Shown: in pieces, positions 61,096 to 64,000 of the stretch
Layout of the letters: every line of letters begins with the position of its first letter
Position numbering within the stretch: the stretch's first letter is position 1
Assembly: GCA_934502885.1 (NCBI GenBank)
Contig: CAKSUT010000005.1
Span: 89,133 to 153,132, forward strand
Origin: an uncultured Eubacteriales bacterium
GTDB taxonomy: Bacteria; Bacillota; Clostridia; Oscillospirales; CAG-382
DNA: 64,000 bases
Direction: 5' to 3'
The notes under the pieces: generated by a model
Databases searched by the model: none
Told to the model about the DNA's origin: nothing
The model's input: the letters and a program-made list of their open reading frames with translations, nothing else
Program-made: the position numbers and the translations under genes

Positions 61096-61815
61096 TCAGC
61101 TGAGATAGCACTGCGGCACACATGAAGCGGCTTCCTTGTCAAGAAGAAGTATAAAGTCGCCGTGTTCTTTCACAATTGCCGCGGGACACTTCGACGAAAA
61201 CTCACATTTCAGCATATATGCAACCCACTGCGCCGTTTTATATCCCGAAGCCGCAAGTACAAGATGTTTGGACTTCAGAACACCGTATGGTGAAACCGTC
61301 GCAACGGCGGAACCGAGTATATCCTCTGACTCACGGTACATTTCCCTGCAATCATATGTATTTGTAAGCGGCAGGTTCATGAGAAGAGAACCGTAAGGCA
61401 TAACTTCAAGGCAGAGTACGTCGAAGCCTTTTTTCATTTCCGAATTAACCGACTTCACGGTGTCCGAGGTAAATACGCCCTCAAAAAAACCGCCGTTTTT
61501 ATCACGGTCAAAAGTCGTGAGCTTTGATATAAGAGCCTTATCAATCTTTTTCCGTCTGCTGATTTCCGAAACACTGTTTTCGTTGAGAAATTCCCATGAA
61601 GAATAGAGCTTCACGTTCTTCCACGAAACGTCCTCGGAAACAAGCTCGCCGAGAACACCCATATTTGTGCTGTCGGCGGAAAGGCACACATTGAGTTCAG
61701 GCTCCTTGGAGGAGTACTCGAAATGACGTTCTGTCTCTGTGCGAATGAGCTTCGCTACGGTCTCCGCGGCCGCTCCGTAAAGCTTTTCGGCGTTTTCGTA
61801 TACTTTAATTCTCAT
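61096..61815 (-). CDS. NagB-like (glucosamine-6-phosphate isomerase fold) protein lacking the usual active-site loop
   Basis: A 239-residue protein aligning along its length with the NagB/6-phosphogluconolactonase fold: the start KVYENAEKLYGAAAETVAKLI, the closing region SAVATVSPYGVLKSKHLVLAASGYKTAQWV near 170-200, and KEHGDFILLLDKEAAS at the end. Where active NagB has G-x-D-G-H-I-A-F-N-E, this protein has EVMPYGSLLMNLP near 135, without the catalytic Asp, His and Glu. It may be a sensor or have another activity. The ribosome binding site is poor. Confidence 0.7.
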   Translation of the reverse strand: MRIKVYENAEKLYGAAAETVAKLIRTETERHFEYSSKEPELNVCLSADSTNMGVLGELVSEDVSWKNVKLYSSWEFLNENSVSEISRRKKIDKALISKLTTFDRDKNGGFFEGVFTSDTVKSVNSEMKKGFDVLCLEVMPYGSLLMNLPLTNTYDCREMYRESEDILGSAVATVSPYGVLKSKHLVLAASGYKTAQWVAYMLKCEFSSKCPAAIVKEHGDFILLLDKEAASCVPQCYLS

Positions 61816-61934
61816 TGATATTATTCCACACTTTCAATTTACTGTAAATCAAATGTAATTTCAGGCTACAGTTTATCATATAATTGTTATACATTCATGA
61901 GATAAAAGTAAATTCTGTATTCGGAGGAAAGCAT

Positions 61935-62249
61935 ATGAAGATATTGTTCAGTGAATTGTGCGAAAAAGAAGTGATTAACTGTGCGGCGGCAAAAAGCCTC
62001 GGTTTTGCCTGCGACGCCGCCTTTGACGCCGAGTGCGGAAAAATACTGTATCTTCTCGTGAAACCGGACAACGGCATTATGTGTTTCAAAAAAAGCGAAC
62101 CGATATGCGTTCCATGGGACAAAATAGAGCGTATAGGTGACGACTTTATCATAGTAAAAGAGGTATTCGGCTTGAATTTCGATTCCGCGCCGGAACATTG
62201 CTGTGACACCAAAAAAGACAGCGGTTTTAAACTGTTTTTCAGCAAATAA
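61935..62249 (+). CDS. YlmC/YmxH-family protein (PRC-barrel)
   Basis: A 104-residue protein of the YlmC/YmxH family, associated with sporulation in Firmicutes: FSELCEKEVINCAAAKSLG near the start, AECGKILYLLVKP near 36 and ICVPWDKIERIGDDFIIV near 56. The C-terminal 30 residues (FDSAPEHCCDTKKD) are extra and have a CC pair. The ATG at 61935 has GGAGGAAA upstream. CATATAAT (61877-61884) upstream resembles the sigma-E -10 seen before yunB, but no -35 could be matched. Confidence 0.85.
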   Translation: MKILFSELCEKEVINCAAAKSLGFACDAAFDAECGKILYLLVKPDNGIMCFKKSEPICVPWDKIERIGDDFIIVKEVFGLNFDSAPEHCCDTKKDSGFKLFFSK

Positions 62250-62280
62250 AAACGACTGCCGCCGAATACGACAGCAGTCG
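62248..62280 (-). terminator. Terminator of the cytidylate-kinase-like gene
   Basis: CGACTGC and GCAGTCG (62253-62259 with 62274-62280). On the minus strand TTTTTATTT follows the stem. Confidence 0.85.
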
Positions 62281-62292
62281 GAAGTATGGGGT

Positions 62293-62904
62293 TTACTTTT
62301 CTTCGGATTCTTTTGCGTTAATAAAATCGACAAGAATGTCAACGCATTTTTCAACGCCGACGGCGTCTGTCTTGAGGCTTATATCATATCTTGTGCCTTC
62401 GCCCCATGTCTCTCCGGTATAGTAACCGAAGTATGCGGCTCTCTTTTTATCGATCTTGCGTATCTCATTTTCGGCTTTCTCCGGGTCGAGACCGTAATAC
62501 TTTACGGCACGTGCAATTCGTTTCTCTATGTCCGAATGAAGAAATGCGTTTATGACATTCTTCTGCTCACGGAGAACGTAGTCGGCGCATCTTCCGACTA
62601 TTACGCACGGTCCTTCGGCGGCAATTTTCTTTATGACATCGGACTGAATTATATACACCTTGTCGCTGAGAGGCAAGCCGTATACGCCGGCAGTGCTTCC
62701 GAACATAGAGAGAGAATACAGAAGGCTGTGTGTTGTCGTCTGCTCGGCGTTCTCAAAAATCGACTCGGCATATCCGCTCTTTTTTGCAGCCATCGTTATA
62801 ATTTTATTGTCGTAAAAGGGAACTCCAAGACGTTCCGCAAGCTTTTCAGCAACGAATCTTCCGCCGCTTCCGTATTGTCTGCTTATCGTAATAATGGATT
62901 TCAT
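62293..62904 (-). CDS. Cytidylate kinase-like family protein
   Basis: A 203-residue P-loop protein of the AAA_26/cytidylate-kinase-like family. The P-loop variant is SRQYGSGGRFVAEKLAERLG near 8-27, followed by FYDNKIITMAAKKSG, the core strand CVIVGRCADYVL near 97 and an Arg-rich lid near 125 (DIEKRIARAVK). The substrate is not established, and CMP kinase activity should not be assumed. The ATG at 62904 has AAAGGAG ten bases upstream; GTG 62913 is too close to that site. It follows the iron alcohol dehydrogenase gene by 30 bases. Confidence 0.88.
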   Translation of the reverse strand: MKSIITISRQYGSGGRFVAEKLAERLGVPFYDNKIITMAAKKSGYAESIFENAEQTTTHSLLYSLSMFGSTAGVYGLPLSDKVYIIQSDVIKKIAAEGPCVIVGRCADYVLREQKNVINAFLHSDIEKRIARAVKYYGLDPEKAENEIRKIDKKRAAYFGYYTGETWGEGTRYDISLKTDAVGVEKCVDILVDFINAKESEEK

Positions 62905-62934
62905 ATACAGCACTCCTTTTATAAAAAAATGTAT

Positions 62935-64000
62935 TTACTTTGCAAGCATCAGAATCCGTTTAATGTCTGATTCATTGTAATCAATATACCCGGGGAGACG
63001 TCTCTTTCCGTAGTTCGTGCATTTGGACGCCATTGCATCAAACACCGATTCGTCAATTTCAAGCTCGGAAAGTCTTACAGGCATTCCTATAGATTTAAAA
63101 AAATCTTCGGTACGCGAAATTCCGTCGAGAATAACGCTTTCACGCTCGCCGTTTTTGCCGCATCCCCATATTTGTACGGCATATCTGAAAAATCTGTCGG
63201 GATTGAATTTATAAGCAAATTTAAGCCACGCCGGGAAAACAACGGCAAGTCCTGCGCCATGAGCGACTCTGTCATACATACCACTTATCTCATGCTCGAT
63301 TTGGTGAGAAATCATGTAGAAATTGCGTCCGGCGCTTGTAAGGCCCACGTGTGAAAGACTGCCTGTCCACATAAGCGAAGCGCGCGCTTCGTAATTATAC
63401 GGATCATCTATCGCGATGCGCCCGTACTTTATCGCCGTTTTGATTATGCTTTCACATATCTCGTCAGTCGGCGACGCGACACCGGGCATAGTGAGATACC
63501 TTTCGAGCGTGTGCATCATTATGTCTACTATTCCGCAGGCCGTCTGATATTTCGATACGGTATATGTAAGCTCCGGATTCAGTATCGAAAAGAGAGGCGG
63601 AACAAACTTAAGACCGCGCTTATATCCGGTTTCGTCGTTTGTTATGACGCAATTGGTACTCGTTTCGCTTCCTGCCGCAGAAATCGTCAGAACCGCCGCA
63701 ACCGGAAGAGCGGACATTGGCTTTACATCGGGGTTGTCGTGAAAGTCCCAAAAGTCAAAGTCAACAACGGCCGCCATTGCAATAGCTTTTGCGGAATCTA
63801 TAACACTGCCCCCGCCGACAGCGAGAATGAGGTCCGTATTTTTCTCCTTGCACAGCTTCGCACCGACACGCACAAGTGAGAGCTTGGGGTTCGGTTCAAC
63901 TCCTCCGAGCTCTGTGAAGTTTATATTTTCAGCTCTCAAGCAGGCACATATTTCGTCATACAGTCCGTTTTTCTTAATGCTTCCCGAACCGTAATGAAGG
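62935..64000 (-). CDS. Iron-containing alcohol dehydrogenase (5' end beyond window)
   Basis: The open frame continues to the window edge (HYGSGSIKKNGLYDE at the edge), so TTG 63939 is internal and not the start. 354 residues are seen; full-length members have about 385-390. Family features are the NAD(P)-binding GGGSVIDSAKAIAM, then metal-ligand residues in IVDIMMHTLERYL and HQIEHEISGMYDRVAHGAGL. The sequence resembles NADPH-dependent butanol dehydrogenase/YqhD types, which reduce aldehydes at the end of fermentation or in detoxification. Confidence 0.93.
   Translation of the reverse strand, partial: LHYGSGSIKKNGLYDEICACLRAENINFTELGGVEPNPKLSLVRVGAKLCKEKNTDLILAVGGGSVIDSAKAIAMAAVVDFDFWDFHDNPDVKPMSALPVAAVLTISAAGSETSTNCVITNDETGYKRGLKFVPPLFSILNPELTYTVSKYQTACGIVDIMMHTLERYLTMPGVASPTDEICESIIKTAIKYGRIAIDDPYNYEARASLMWTGSLSHVGLTSAGRNFYMISHQIEHEISGMYDRVAHGAGLAVVFPAWLKFAYKFNPDRFFRYAVQIWGCGKNGERESVILDGISRTEDFFKSIGMPVRLSELEIDESVFDAMASKCTNYGKRRLPGYIDYNESDIKRILMLAK

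Noticed and set aside
62935..63939. Iron alcohol dehydrogenase read as complete from TTG 63939
   Set aside because: The frame is open to the window edge and the upstream residues (HYGSGSIKKNGLYDE) are typical of the family, so the gene continues outside.

Overview
The window looks like a stretch of chromosome from a spore-forming, anaerobic, Gram-positive member of the Clostridia (Oscillospirales/Ruminococcaceae-like; this placement is inferred from gene content, not measured). The main evidence is a complete Rnf complex, indolepyruvate:ferredoxin oxidoreductase, two sporulation-family proteins (YunB, YlmC/YmxH type), a Soj-type ParA, MecA, DUF951, an S-layer-homology protein, sigma-A promoters with almost invariant 17-base spacers, and GGAGG-type ribosome binding sites. 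I see no insertion sequence, prophage or CRISPR array.

Layout. 1-2.6 kb: the end of a cysteine-desulfurase-family gene, a 340-base gap with a cluster of DnaA boxes, and htpG. 2.6-5.3 kb (minus): mnmE, a family 4 uracil-DNA glycosylase and mecA. 5.6-10.6 kb: rnfCDGEAB behind one strong promoter and closed by a strong terminator. 10.7-12.2 kb (minus): a DUF1846 gene. 12.4-18.3 kb: DUF951, prfA, a Sua5-type tsaC, coaE, a lytic transglycosylase, an M18 aminopeptidase and a metallo-beta-lactamase-fold hydrolase, closely packed. 18.4-19.1 kb (minus): soj/parA. 19.3-21.5 kb: a lysine riboswitch controlling an NhaC-family (LysW-like) transporter. 21.7-24.5 kb: a large SLH plus beta-helix surface protein. 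24.7-29.7 kb: an exported protein, an ABC exporter and a histidine kinase/response regulator pair. 29.9-33.0 kb: iorAB and an alpha/beta hydrolase. 33.1-39.3 kb: an anchored exported protein, then a PocR/AraC regulator divergent from two FAD oxidoreductases and an M14-type peptidase.

39.4-48.2 kb (mostly minus): a probable 6S RNA downstream of a DUF1292 gene, a GT4 glycosyltransferase, murJ, tRNA-Val, an AraC regulator (plus), and the block ribF-dac-xpt-vanZ with a small DUF6514-like gene behind it. 48.6-51.9 kb: an M23 peptidase, nrdR, a TIM-barrel sugar epimerase-like gene and a small membrane protein. 52.1-56.8 kb: a second PocR/AraC regulator divergent from an isomerase/FGGY-kinase/class II aldolase pathway. 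57.0-60.3 kb: a DUF4358 lipoprotein with an MBOAT/SGNH pair probably used for O-acylation of a surface polymer. 60.3-64.0 kb: YunB, a NagB-like protein without the usual active-site loop, a YlmC-like protein, a cytidylate-kinase-like protein and a truncated iron alcohol dehydrogenase.

How it fits together. Rnf couples ferredoxin oxidation to ion pumping, and IorAB makes reduced ferredoxin from amino-acid-derived 2-oxoacids, so the two are metabolically linked. The best candidates for undescribed biology are the two PocR/AraC-controlled catabolic cassettes, above all the FAD/FAD/M14 trio whose substrate cannot be read from the sequence. Also worth attention are the DnaA-box cluster, the long acidic extension on the riboswitch-controlled transporter, a DD-carboxypeptidase with two altered active-site motifs, the degenerate NagB-like protein, and the terminator that appears to carry the start region of yunB.
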